A stretch of 64,000 nt of DNA from Dysidea avara (GCF_963678975.1 NC_089274.1:18617633-18681632), one strand, 5' to 3'; positions 33,101 to 43,759 are shown, counted from the stretch's first letter. Translations and numbers: made by a program. The notes: generated by a model from the letters alone, not told the origin.

Positions 33101-36100
33101 CTTTCTACAGGAAATAAACATACCAGGAGATTGTTTGCCTTATCACACACACAGAGATAGCACACTACATGTGTTACACACCTGCTATAAGCAACTCAAC
33201 CAACTAAGACAGATTCTGGAATGTGCCTTTTATGCAAAACAAAGGCTATGAACTAATGGCAATGCATCTGCTGTACCAGAAATGAAATTCACTGCATGTT
33301 GGGACCACAAATAAAAAGGTTAAGCAGAACACACATAATTTAAAAGCAACACCATAAAAACATAAAAGAACACAAATGCTTTTGAAATTCACAAATACCC
33401 TCTAATAGAACACACAGCTTTACAGAGGTTATAGCAAGTGGTTTCAATTAAATATTTGAAAGCACATGTGACCTGATTTTAAATATATATGTGTGCCCTC
33501 TTTACATATTGCTGCACAGTACAAAGAGGTACAGTAGGACCTCAATTATCCAAACAGTATAAGTGATTGCTCTATTAGAGTATTTCATCACGTTCTATTA
33601 GAGTAAGTGTATGTTCTATTAGAGTAGTTGAACAGAACTCTCTATATAACTAAATGGGCTTCATTTATCCAAACAAATTCACATATCTGAACACTTTTAT
33701 GGTTTAACTGGCACAGGTGTTCTGATAATGGAGGTTCACCTGTATAGCAGTTAAGTATTCAATGGATCGTAGTCTGTTACTTACTGGCTGTTTGTAGATT
33801 CATTTCAGCTGTGTCTCAGCATGAATACAGCTACATATAATACTGTTGCTAGAGTACATAAATTTCAGGTACTGTTGAACATTACAGGTAATGGAAGGAG
33901 AAAGAAATGGAGGTTAAGGATAAGTAAAGTTCCAGGCTCAGATTGAGGTTCTCTGTCAACAATTGTGACAGTCCCAGAAAGCATCCAGCCAACTGCAGGT
34001 ATTTGGTTAATTTGCGATCACATTACACTCACCCTTACACAAAGGTGTGTGTTATATTAGAGTGGTTGTCAATTTTAGTTTAAAACAAATAAACCAGCTG
34101 ACTTGTACGTAACCATAGTACACCAAAATACGTTGACAACATGTTTACAGAATCTGTATACCTAAATGCACACCTTGATAAGAACACTTGTCCATGGACC
34201 CATTTGTACTATTGGTATACATATACACACATTTAGACCTCTGAAATCAGGACACCTCTCTACTAAGGACACAATGATCATCAGGGACCTTCAGGGCACC
34301 TCACTACTACTACTACTGACAACATTTCTCATAACATACACTTTGTCCCCAAGATGACAACAAGTGATCCAAGATGGGCACCAACTTTCCTTTCTCCTTC
34401 ACTCCAGTGATGAAGCTCTCCCCCACGACAGGTATCTGTTTCTCTTCCAACTGAGCCAGTGTTCTCTCCGACAGCTTTTCTAAGGAGTCATCACCATCCG
34501 GGATAATACACAGTCCAACTTTGTAGTTAATTGTGGTTGTAATTGTGCCCCCCAACTCTGTAATCATTTCAGTCAGGCCTTTCTTGGTGGACTTCGGTTT
34601 GCCTTGTAGCAGAAAGTTGAATGATGCTAATGGCAACCTAGAAACACAAGACATACACAAAGTATGTTATATGTCAATGAGAAGTACAATACTAAAATAA
34701 CTTACGATGAGGTAGAGGGGGCCACATCATTTCCATCTATCTTGCTACTGCTACTTGCTGAGGCTGCACCATCAGTTGAATCATTTGAAGGATTGGGGAG
34801 TTGTGTTGGTGAAAAGTAGCGCTCACGTGGCTTAAATCTGAACGAGTTCCTTAAGAAACAGTGTAAACACCCAACATCAGCATAGATCTTTAAATACAGT
34901 GTTACAGTAATAAATACCCTAATTAATACCCACTAGTCTCCATGGTTACAGATAGGAAGAGTACACTAACTAAGCATGAAACTTTCAGACATCCTATCTT
35001 CCCATTTAACCAAGGTACAAAACAGCATAAGACGTTATATTGCTCCCTGCTTGCAAATAAGTTCATGTAAAGTACAAGTAGGTATACCGTCAGACATCAA
35101 AGGTCTCAAGTAATAATACAAGTTTTCTGATTAGCAAAGTTAACTCATTTATATCAAGCTATTCAAATACTCTAATAGAATATACCGTTCACCCACATAC
35201 TCGTATCAAAATACTCTAATTGAGCAGTCGCCAGTACCACATAGTAAGTTTGGTGAATTTGGCAAGTGAGTGAAGCAAAAAATCTGCCAAATCATTTGTC
35301 CAACTAATCTGTACTGCTGTAAAGATTTAACAAACCTTTTCTCAAATATGTTTTCCTTACCATTCAAGACCAATTGAGATACTTACTACAAAAAGTTACT
35401 ACTTTTAACACTATGATATAAAATACACTGCCCTTTACTGAACATGTGTGAGACTGGGACAGATATATCATTACATTCTAAGTGTGGACAGTCAGAATCT
35501 TTGTACCAAAACACATAAAAATCCCAGACCCAGTACATGATCCCAACCAAGTACCTAAATGAGCTACATAGCCTGGAATGCCTTACTTTAACAACAAGTC
35601 TAGTAGCAAAATTGTCAAATATAGTTCTCATCAACTCAACCACATATATCACTACACTTCCACTATACAGAGTTGCATACAAGTATGGATGGTCCTCTTG
35701 GAGGTCATCAGGAATGTGCCACGCCTTCCTGTCAGGTGATCTTGTCCAGTAGGTACACTTGGTCCAGGCAGTCAAGTTGCCTGTACAACAATAGCAGTGA
35801 CCTCTGAAAAAAAGAAGAAGCCCAGAATCAATCAGATTGTGCACAGATATAACTATCATTTAATTGATCCTTCATCATTTTGGTCAAGTCTCCTACAGCA
35901 ATTTAAATTAACAACATTTTTTATCCTTAATTAATTTTAGCATTTTTTTGCAAACTTGGATAAAAATGTATATGGACATTTTGGAAACAATTACCAAGAT
36001 GTCATGGCTGCTTATCAGGTCAGTTTATGAACTAAAGGATCTTAACTGATAGGTGTCCTCAAGTGTCCACATCAATGTACAAAGCTGTGTGCTCTATTAG

Positions 36101-38296
36101 AGTTTTTCATTTCACCCTGGCAGAGGTATATACACAAGTTTTTGAACAGTTCACTACAGTCATTGAATCACCCACTACAGTCATTGAATCACCCACTACA
36201 GTCATTGAATCACACTATACAACTCTACTCACATGTATGCCAGCTGTCCGCCACACTCAGGGCACGGCCTGAGGGCACCAAATGCCATCCCATCACTACA
36301 ACGATCTAACATCTGGTGAAACAAACACACAAACTCCTTACACCACATACAGACAAGTGCAAGCAAAACAGCAAGAAATGAAACTAATCACAGTACCCCC
36401 TCATAAGCTATTCAGATGTAAAATTTGAAATCTTTCCTTGTACTTGTTTGCTTACTTTTTTGTAATGACATAATTCATCACTGGTGAACCATCACATACC
36501 ACATCAAAGGAAAGAATGGTGCCATATACACTAAAAATTAATTCTGACTATATTATGGAACTGAGAAGTGACCATTCTGCCTCACTTTCAGCTATGTTCT
36601 ACCTTCTATACAGTGTTTTAAAAAAAGTGAAAACCAGTATGAGTAGTGCCTCTGCAATCGCATGAAAATTAAAAGCACTGAAACCATGGTGTGTTACCAT
36701 GAATCAACACCAACACGTTAGTGGAGAAAAATGGAACACAAAGGAGGACAAAGGTAATTCCATGATGCATGCATTGTAGCTGTTGCAATCAGCGAAAAAG
36801 CATGTCTTGGGCCAAAGCAACATCAAACAACGAAGAAATTTACTTCATACCTTTAACCCTTAAACCCATGTAGTCCAGAAAACTGGATTTAAACTTAATA
36901 AATATGCATGCCTTGCACAAATTGCTGTAACTTTCGAAGCGTCCATCCTATGACTATGATCCTTATGTCATTTTACTTGTGATGTAACAAGGGTTAAAAT
37001 GATACCTAGGGTTTTACCCTAACACTAAATGGTGAGGCCAAACCTAGCTGTGAAAATAAACTTTTCGGTAAGGAAACAAACAAACCCTTTACATACCTTT
37101 ATAGAAATGGTTGATAACTCAATGGTGGTTGCTCCTATCACCTTACAACAACTTCCATTCGATTCGTCGGTAAATTTTCTATCAGACCATATATGACTCA
37201 CATTAGTAAACCCACAATTGAAATTAAACATGTGACAAGAATTTTGAAACACGGAGACACCACTCGTCGCTGTTCATCACTTCATAACAAGTAGGCCACT
37301 GTAGTTACAGTGTTCATTTAACCTTCTCCAAGTAGCCCAGTGAATAGGCCTTTAATTGATGTATATTTGTAGGCTTTAAAAGTTACCCCGCCTAGTGTCG
37401 CCATGCATGCTCACATTGCGTAAACATGCATTCCCCAAAAAGTTCTTAGGGTTAACTATAGTCAAGTTATGGTTGGCTGAAGGCATCAGTTAGTTAGTCA
37501 GTTAATTGGCAAAACATTCTGTTAAATAAAATCTTAAAATTTGTTAGAAGAGTTTGGGGGTGACCCTGAATTAAGTCATTTATGGGCTTAGCTATACCGC
37601 CCTACCTAACAAACGGTGAAATTGTACCAATGATTATACAAATGTAACAATTAAGAGTCCTTGTCTTTAGGCCTTATCAACTTAACTTGCACCCTGCAAT
37701 GGGTCCCCTTGTCTACAGTTCTTAGTTTGCTATTATAGACTGTACCTTGCTCTCCCCTGATGGAACACCTTGGCGGTTAGCCTCAAGTAATGTTCGCAGA
37801 CCGCTGGTCTTTAGTGAACGACTCAGCCCATCACGAATCTTCCAAACAAGGCCATTCTGCTCCTACAAGTCAATGATAACATGCAACATGCCACAAGCAA
37901 GAATTTCTGACCTTCAACTTTTTCTCATCTTCAAGTTCACTGGCTGATTTGCTCTTCTTGGCAGCTGGAGCAGTTTCCTCAGGAACCGCAATACGTTTGC
38001 GACTACAAACCAAGACACATGCTATGCTACAAGGTCTCCTCTATACAGTAAAACCTCAAGAAAAAGACCTTGGGATGTCTCTAGTAGTGAGGTTCTTATT
38101 TCAGAGGTGTCCAGTGTAAATGGGACCATTGGTAAATGTCCTGATTATCAATGTGTCAACATTTCAGGGCATCTTTCACACAATACCAATTAATAAATAA
38201 TGCTAGCTAAAGTCACTACATATTTAAGAACCACAATAGCGAATTAGTTCTCAGGGTTGGAACTTTCTACCAAAATACAACTATAAATTAAACAAG

Positions 38297-38355
<59 letters not shown>

Positions 38356-40243
38356 CGCACACATTAAAACTTTTAATATTGCATAGATAAACTGAAGGCT
38401 TGGTAGATATTGTCTGCATACCAACATTGGTAACTTTTAACTCCCCCATCAAAAATTAAGGTACTAGCTAACCTTTTTGCTTTCTTAGTCACACTGCCAC
38501 CTAGTTTCTGTGTCAATATTTCCCTGTCAGGTTTCTTCAGCTTACTGAAGCCTGTGAGGTGGTTGGCAGTGATCCCTGATACGCCAAGGTGAAACATGGC
38601 CTGGATGAAGCAGTCAACGTGATGCCAACGAGGCATTAGACCAATGGCAGCTGCTACATGTCCATACTCTGCTGCATCTGGCTCCACCATTTTGGCAATA
38701 CGGACTTCATCCTAGTAAGGAATATAGCATGGATATGAGTGTTTAGTAAGAGTCAGCAACTATTTGTATAGCTATAGTATGTTCACGTTGAGCTGAATCC
38801 TGAAAAACAGCTAAAAATTAAAAGTGGATTTTTTCTCAACAGAGTTCACATTTCTGCCAACCAGATGATTATTGGTAACAGCAAAGGTGTCAACAACAGA
38901 CACGTACGGTTTGGCTCCATTACAAGTTCAGGAAAGGGGTCTAATGGACACTGTAATTATATGGCTTCTCCATAGGAATTGTATTGTGAAAAATTTGATT
39001 GGCCATAAATATTATGTCAAACATTTGAACAACAAGATTTTGAAATATTTTTAGCGGGTCAAGCAGTACTACAAATGAGCCAAATTTCAAGATCATGTGT
39101 AATTGCATCCATGTGTTTTTAAATGTTTTTGAGGATTCAGCTCAACGCAAACGTACTATAGAATTTATCCTTTCTATGCTTGTCTGTTACACAGATTTGC
39201 AACATGCATATGGTGTACCTATAATGTATGGCACACACACACACATTGGGTTTTGTTGTGGTACATTTTACTTGTATCAATAAAGATTTTTCTACCCAAA
39301 GGATAAATACTGTAAAGTAGCCAAATAAATTTTCAGCTCTACCTACCTTAATCTACCATTGAAATCAATCTCACTAAAATTGGTAAGTTGACTACAACAC
39401 CTAGTCTGGCGCCGCCCACCCCTTCGTAAAAAGTAAGGGTCTGGTGAAATACAGTTACTAAATCATTTCTACCGCCCAGATTCGGAGGTAGCCAATTAAT
39501 GCGTGCCAATGACGTTCATACATAAATCGCCTTGGCAACACAATGCGTTTGTTTGGCAATCATCTGATGTCACAAGCAGTAAGTGCACTATCTAATTGAA
39601 GAAATGATTTGGTATTTGTATTTCCCCAGACCCTTACTTTTTGCGAAGGGGTGGGCGGTGCCAGACTATACAACACCATGGTCCCATTTAACATGCATAC
39701 ACAGAAATGTGTACATGCACAAATACTAACTATTTCAATCTTCTCGTCACATCCACGACACGTGGCTCGGCTGGACTTGGAGTACTCCACCTGAAGGTCA
39801 GCCATTTCCTGAACAGCTGATCCCTTAGGTTCAGCAGCAGCACCACCACCCAAGGTCCCACCCCCACCAGTACAGTGACCTTCTATCTTTTTCTGGTCAT
39901 CCCACCGCAGTGAGTCAAAATGGGCCACATCTGAGGTTGCTTTGACACGAAACTTCTTGAAAAAGCAACTGAAATGATACCAGTTAGGCACCTGTCAACA
40001 GTGAAAGACTAAAATAGTTGATACGTACAACTAATGACTTACTTTTCCATCAAAATGAGACGACTACAGAAAATAATTTAAAAAATACTTATGATCAGCG
40101 TGATAAAACGTGCCCAAACCACTGACCTGCACCATGTGTGCCATACGTAGAATATCCTTCGATATCAATCCCTTGCATGCCTTACAAGATGCCCTGCCGG
40201 ACTTAGCGTACTCCGCACGATAGGGAAGTTCTTGGCTCGCCAT
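21165..40243 (-). CDS. PARP1: Poly(ADP-ribose) polymerase 1, complete, 25 exons
   Basis: PARP1 binds DNA breaks in the nucleus and polymerises ADP-ribose from NAD+. Exons, gene order: 40243-40127, 40063-40043, 39991-39731, 38711-38473, 38002-37912, 37862-37746, 36312-36233, 35803-35681, 34849-34706, 34637-34340, 33104-33014, 32872-32797, 29131-28999, 28829-28769, 28652-28512, 26503-26375, 25925-25719, 24887-24756, 23867-23616, 23557-23521, 23467-23454, 23405-23339, 21651-21590, 21531-21414, 21234-21165. They sum to 3,081 nt: 1,026 aa plus stop (human: 1,014). Domain order: zinc finger 1 (C-x2-C, H-x2-C), zinc finger 2, a basic stretch, PADR1/zinc finger 3, BRCT (34.3-34.6 kb), WGR (SWGRVGT), helical regulatory domain and ART domain. 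The catalytic H-Y-E triad is present: [19 protein letters not shown] and LLYNEYIVYD. Two exons are tiny (14 and 21 nt), while repeat-filled introns reach 3.7 kb. All junctions keep phase. Confidence 0.97.
21938..22800 (+). repeat. Hairpin-headed repeat, copy 1
   Basis: The head is a long inverted repeat, 21938-22182, with arms starting ACAAGTAGAAG and AGGAATTTTAA and meeting in a short loop. It is followed by a body of about 600 bp shared with the copies at 30207, 31864, 36424 and (inverted) 26700, and a tail ending near CCCTAATATACAGTACTG with a small terminal hairpin. No protein or known family recognised. Lies in a PARP1 intron. Confidence 0.7.
22930..23256. mobile_element. hAT-type MITE, 327 bp, complete
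   Basis: Begins CAGAGGTGTGTGAT and ends ATCGCACACCTCTA, an inverted repeat with one terminal mismatch. It is flanked by the 8-bp duplication CTGTGTAG (22922-22929 and 23257-23264). Second copy at 1-319. Confidence 0.88.
25283..25510. mobile_element. pogo/Tc1-mariner-like MITE, complete
   Basis: Termini TACAGTGGAATTTCAATTAT and (reverse complement) TACAGTGGAACTTCAGCTTT, with CCCC-containing subterminal parts. It carries two copies of the CTATTAGAG motif. It is an uninterrupted relative of the copy at 26588-28027. Confidence 0.75.
26588..28027. mobile_element. pogo-like MITE interrupted by an inverted hairpin-headed repeat
   Basis: The left piece 26588 to about 26695 and the right piece about 27945-28027 align with the two halves of 25283-25510 and end in matching TACAGTGGAACCTC / GAGGTTCCACTGTA termini. 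The 1.25 kb between them is a reversed copy of the hairpin-headed family: its tail lies near 26700 and its hairpin at 27643-27940. The junction falls inside a TTTAAA-like AT stretch. Confidence 0.7.
27643..27940 (-). repeat. Long hairpin of the inverted repeat copy 2
   Basis: Two arms of about 130 nt differ at about five positions over the inner 107 nt. Outer ends AACAAGTATAAGAAAAAATT match other copies, but the inner stem (CTGAAACAAGCTGGATC, AAAACAATAAGAAGTG) is shared only with the copy at 30207, not with 21938 or 31864. Confidence 0.85.
29626..29769. mobile_element. Short hAT-like MITE
   Basis: 144 bp bounded by CAGGGCCTGAAATTATG and its inverted counterpart CATAATTTCAGGCTCTG. The CAGRG terminus suggests hAT, but an 8-bp target duplication is not clear. 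Confidence 0.55.
29885..30070 (+). repeat. Dispersed repeat, copy at 37007-37215
   Basis: About 190 bp sharing GGGTTTACCCTCACACTAA-like, TTTACATACCTTTAT and TTCCATTCGATT phrases with 37007-37215 in the same orientation. Family unknown. Confidence 0.65.
30207..31235 (+). repeat. Hairpin-headed repeat, copy 3
   Basis: Hairpin 30207-30480 with stem sequence related to 27643-27940, then the common body. The body contains an internal direct duplication of about 90 bp (30555-30640 and 30705-30795, around AAGCACCTCTGCAATC). The tail ends near CCCTACTATACAGTACGATA. Confidence 0.7.
31280..31781. mobile_element. MITE with TACCRTATATGACCGTAT termini
   Basis: The left end and the reverse-complemented right end (TACCGTATATGACCGTAT) form an inverted repeat continuing into GAAGCCCGGGC/AAAGCCGGGC. 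The interior repeats AAACGCCGGGG-like units several times on both strands. 502 bp, non-coding. Confidence 0.7.
31864..32712 (+). repeat. Hairpin-headed repeat, copy 4
   Basis: Hairpin 31864-32062 with stem sequence related to copy 1 (GTGAAACAAGGG, AGTGGTGAA). It is followed by the common body, including a GTCAGTCAGT run and a tail CCCTAATATACAGTACTG. Confidence 0.7.
33530..33744. mobile_element. pogo/Tc1-mariner-like MITE with three CTATTAGAG motifs
   Basis: Ends TACAGTAGGACCTCAATTAT and (reverse complement) TACAGGTGAACCTCCATTAT. Between them, 33561-33630 has three tandem TTCTATTAGAGTA-type units. Confidence 0.7.
36152..36214. repeat. Tandem repeat, three 21-bp units
   Basis: Three head-to-tail copies of CACTACAGTCATTGAATCAC(C), nearly identical, in a PARP1 intron immediately next to the 36312-36233 exon. 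Confidence 0.95.
36424..37625 (+). repeat. Hairpin-family body, copy 5, missing its left arm and interrupted
   Basis: Starts with the right-arm end CCTTGTACTTGTTT and continues with the common body (CAACACAAAGGAGGACAAAGG-like, GGCATCAGTTAGTTAGTCAG). It is interrupted by unrelated sequence around 36860-37450 that includes the repeat 37007-37215. No left hairpin arm is seen. Confidence 0.55.
37007..37215 (+). repeat. Dispersed repeat, copy of 29885-30070
   Basis: Second copy of the repeat described at 29885; here it lies inside hairpin-family copy 5. Confidence 0.65.
38299..38362. repeat. (TG)n microsatellite ending in a GCGTGCGT/ACGC palindrome
   Basis: About 18 TG units, then GCGTGCGTGCGTGCGC and its complement ACGCACAC, which can fold as a short hairpin. 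PARP1 intron. Confidence 0.95.
39402..39668. mobile_element. Non-autonomous DNA transposon, 43-bp TIR, 9-bp target duplication
   Basis: Termini TAGTCTGGCGCCGCCCACCC and (reverse complement) TAGTCTGGCACCGCCCACCC match over about 43 bp. It is flanked by a perfect 9-bp duplication TACAACACC (39393-39401 and 39669-39677). Nine-base duplications with long TIRs are typical of Mutator-like elements; that assignment is inference. A related end lies near 56380-56420. Confidence 0.85.
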
Positions 40244-40490
40244 TGCGCGTATAAAACGTTTCGCGGGTTTAGCTACAAATACCACGTGATCACAACAGTG
40301 CACTTTAATTAGAGTTACTGCAGATAGCTGGTGGTAACAGTAGCTTGCTCCTACAACCTTAAAGCATGCATCAACAACAAACTTTCTTAGTAGTAGTAGC
40401 AGTAGTATAGTGTGTGAAACATTTGACATAAAAATTACACATCGCACATATACACACACAATAAAGTCATTAGGAATCTCTGACATCACC

Positions 40491-41035
40491 TCAATCAAAT
40501 AACCCTATTAAAAAATCACAGCATTATAACATGTCACCCACACCCACAACGCATTATGGCAGTGGAGACTTACCAAATCCCATGTCATCATCTGATTCTT
40601 CCTCAGATTCCTCTTTCTTCTCTTCCTTCTTTTCTTCTTCTTTAGCAGCTTCTTCGCCTCCAGTAGCAGTGGCACCACCTCCTCCAGATGAAGCCACTGC
40701 CACCCCGGAACCAACATTGCTGATCAATGCACCAATATCCTTTCCTGTAAAAGCAAAATTAATACTATCATTTAAACAATGAGAACATACAGGACTACAT
40801 GCAAAAATAATATGCTGAAGTTATTAACCTTTCAAGGCACGAGCAAACAGGCTGGGCCAAACTGGTTCAACGTTTACGTTGGCTGTCTTAATCAGCGTGG
40901 TAATTCTGTCCGCCTGTAGAGTAACATATAATATCAAAAATTATGCGACCAATTTCTTTCACTTACCGTCACTTCGATGCCGTCATCGTAAAGGATGAGG
41001 GCGCTGTAGACACAAGCGAGTTCTGAAGTCGACAT
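40491..41035 (-). CDS. RPLP1: 60S acidic ribosomal protein P1, complete, 4 exons
   Basis: P1 forms the ribosomal stalk with P0 and P2 and recruits translation GTPases. Exons: 41035-40967, 40913-40829, 40744-40574, 40504-40491, giving 112 aa plus stop (human P1: 114). The start MSTSELACVYSALILYDDG is characteristic. The middle has the helical dimerisation region, then a glycine/alanine hinge and an acidic tail. The protein ends S-D-D-D-M-G-F-G-L-F-D, the conserved stalk tip that contacts elongation factors. The last exon is only 14 nt and supplies just L-F-D, part of a glycine and the stop. The next gene on the same strand, PARP1, starts 247 bp downstream. Confidence 0.96.
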
Positions 41036-41326
41036 TTTCCCTTCTACTGTATGATATAGTGTACGTCGCCGATAAAGGCCTTAGCAACAAGGAACAATAC
41101 ACCTATATCACTTGATATTTCTGACTATGGCGCAAGATGGCCTAACACGTGCTCTCAAATGCGCGCTATTTAGAACACAACGGGTATGGTGTCCTATAAA
41201 TAGAATTAAACCTATTGTTCTACATACAATGTTTTTTTCTTTTGTGTGGGGCGGGCCCCGAATAAAGTGGTCTGGGCACGAGACTACTATATACAATCAT
41301 AGATTATAGAGAGAATCTATGATACA
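41036..41326. promoter_or_regulatory. Shared divergent promoter region, RPLP1 / MPV17-like
   Basis: Only 291 bp separate the two divergent start codons, so both promoters must lie here or overlap the 5' exons. A TATAAATA at 41195-41202 is placed to serve the plus-strand gene. No other element is certain. Confidence 0.5.
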
Positions 41327-43759
41327 ATGAGCGTACTTCTAGCTTGGTATGGTAGACAGCTGAGTACAAGACCCAACATCACCAATGCAACTACCACAGG
41401 TGAGTTTGTGTAATACATGAAGTGTAATCTGCTTATCAGGTCTGGAAATCACCTGCCTCTGGCTCACCCATTCCGATGTCGTTTAGCACTTTTGTTCAAT
41501 GCAAAGCCACTTATTTTCGTGCTCTGGTGTTTGGAGGTGTACCTGCTGTTTTGGAGCCAGTCGGCGTGTGTGTCGTAATGATGATAAGAGACCATCATTG
41601 ATTCCTTGGTCACGGGGCTTACTCTAGTCCCGCCTCCAGACTAGGCTTACCCTTGCTCTGGGACTTTACCTGTTCAGACACCCTGGCCCCATCTAATTTA
41701 TCTACTCTTGTAAGTGGTGCCAGCCGGCTGGCAAACTCTGCAGAGTCAGCTAAGTTTAGAAAGTATTCTCTGATTCCATCATTTCACTTCTCCCCTCTAT
41801 GTGTTGAGACCCTGGGTGCTTGGGGACCATGTGCACGCTCATTAGTGAGGCAGATAGGTTCCCAGGCAATGGAAGAGTCTGATGATAATAGGGCAACCCA
41901 ATTTTTAATTCAGAAGGTTGCTATTGATGGCAATGCTGCTTTGCACAGGATTGGCTCTCTGCCCACTGTTTGAGCATGAAGACCTTTTCTTCTATTGTTG
42001 ATTTATATTATCTTTAAAAATTTTTTTAAAAAAACACAAATTCACCTGCAAAAAACCACAAACTCACCTGTGGTAGTTTGCTGATTTTTGCAACTAAAAA
42101 AAAGCTATAGAAGCCTCTCTTTTTTTAAATCTGGCAGTGCTGCTTATTAGCAGTGCTTTTTTGCCGTATGATATTTTTTTTCATTTGTAACTTCTTCATA
42201 GCAGAGATACTCTCATTAAGGTAAAGCAATCAGGCTTGGCAACTATCGATATATCTGTCAGTATTTTAGTTTACACCAGCAGTAAGGTCAGCATGAAAAT
42301 TGAATGGGCTAGTATCATTAATGACCATTCGTCTCTCTGCAACCGATCCAGCCGCTCCCCATCTGTGGTACTTCAGTTTCATCTGTGGGTTGATGCTGTC
42401 TGTAGCTGGTTGCTGTCCACATCAGCAATGTTAGCGTGTAGTTCAGGCATGACACATAACAGTACAGCATTGTGGCAATAATTTAGTGTTGAGTGTGTGG
42501 TATGATTGCTTTGTGTTTATGTTTGGGTTTGTATCTCCCCTATAAAACTAACAAAAAGAGGAACTGCGTTGCTTCAGTGGTTGTTTCAGCTCGGAATTAC
42601 TGCCTAAATTAAAGCTAGTATACACTGAACTCATACCACAAGCTCACTATATATTTTGCTGTATGTAGGTGTGCTGTTTGCCCTTGGAGATGTAATTGCA
42701 CAGAAGTTAATTGAGAAACAAAAGAAACTCGACTGGGGAAGGTCTGCCCGTTTTGGGTTAGTTGGATTCTGTTTTGCGGTAAGTGTGATCTTAACAACTG
42801 AGTGGTTAGACAGTGTAAATAGGGTCCTGTTATTGGTGGATGGTACAGATTACTAGACCGAGTAATCACATCTACTGGACCAACAAGTAAGATGGCTACC
42901 TCTTATTTACATGCATTAATACCTCTGTCTCCATGGCTACCTCTTGTCTTCAACAGCTGCATTGAAGAAAGTGCTTTGTGATCAGGTTAGTTGACAGTGT
43001 GACATACATGTAATTTTGCTTTTATTTATTTAGTGTCTGTTTGCACCCTGCATCTATGTTGCACTATTACCGCTTATTGGAGTGTCAAAAGGTCTTTTTA
43101 CTACTCAAGAATTAAAGCAACAGCTGACAAAAGTATGATGTATTTAAGATGTACTAGTTAACCTTATGTTGTTAACAGGATTACAAGCATGTTCTGATCA
43201 ATAATTGGAAGGTAAATTGATACTTGTAATCTTACTTGATGTGATAGCTCATTACAGATCTGGCCAGCTGTGCAGCTTGCTAATTTCTATTTTGTGCCTC
43301 TTCACTTCAGGTGAGCATGTTCACTAGTGCCAAAATATTGAAAGGCCAAAATGCAGGGCTGCTCGCAGAAAGGGGAACTGGGGCAAATACCTGGCCTTTT
43401 CTGTTGTACTGTTAGGTCTATTTTTTTGATTGCCCATCCCTCCAATTGATGCATGTAATAACAGCAATGGGTCTTGAAACATTCAATCAAGAAGCTTGGA
43501 TCACAATGATGTTAATCAAGCACCATAGTCAACATGATTTATGGCACTTGAGTATACTGAAGTGGTTGATAAGAGATTTTGTCAATCAAGCTTCTTGATC
43601 CCAGTCACAAGTATTTCAGTAGTATAGATATTTACAGGCGTGAATCTTGTGTAGAGAATTAGATAAATCATATCACTGTTTCTTATTTTCAGATTAGTTG
43701 TGGTGAACATCGTAGCACTAGGATGGAACACATACCTATCATGGGTTGCTCATCAATAA
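41327..43759 (+). CDS. MPV17: MPV17/PMP22-family membrane protein, complete, 8 exons
   Basis: Exons: 41327-41399, 42669-42778, 42823-42886, 42957-42985, 43034-43132, 43179-43211, 43258-43310, 43693-43759. They sum to 528 nt, 175 aa plus stop (human MPV17: 176). Family hallmarks: an N-terminal WYGRQLSTRPNITNATTTG, then GVLFALGDVIAQ, a D-W-G-R-S-A-R-F-G segment, GPVIGGWYRLLD, NNWKIWPAVQLANFYFVPL and the C-terminal W-N-T-Y-L-S-W. Members are small multi-pass proteins of the mitochondrial inner or peroxisomal membrane; MPV17 loss causes mtDNA depletion in mammals. Whether this is orthologous to MPV17 or to MPV17L2/PXMP2 is not settled, though length and ends fit MPV17 best. An AATAAA near 43872 may end the transcript; the next gene starts at 43926. 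Confidence 0.93.
41480..42480 (+). mobile_element. Retroelement 3' ORF fragment in MPV17-like intron 1
   Basis: The plus strand encodes a stretch beginning FTCSDTLAPSNL and containing YSLIPSFHFSPLCVETLGAW and IGSQAMEESDDNRATQFLIQ. It resembles the conserved C-terminal tail following reverse transcriptase in LINE-like elements of marine invertebrates (F-x-P-L-x-V-E-T-x-G-x-W-G-P). Short, broken and without recognisable ends. Confidence 0.45.

Noticed and set aside
36152-36214. CRISPR-like array
   Set aside because: Units are directly adjacent 21-mers without spacers in an animal intron; an ordinary minisatellite.
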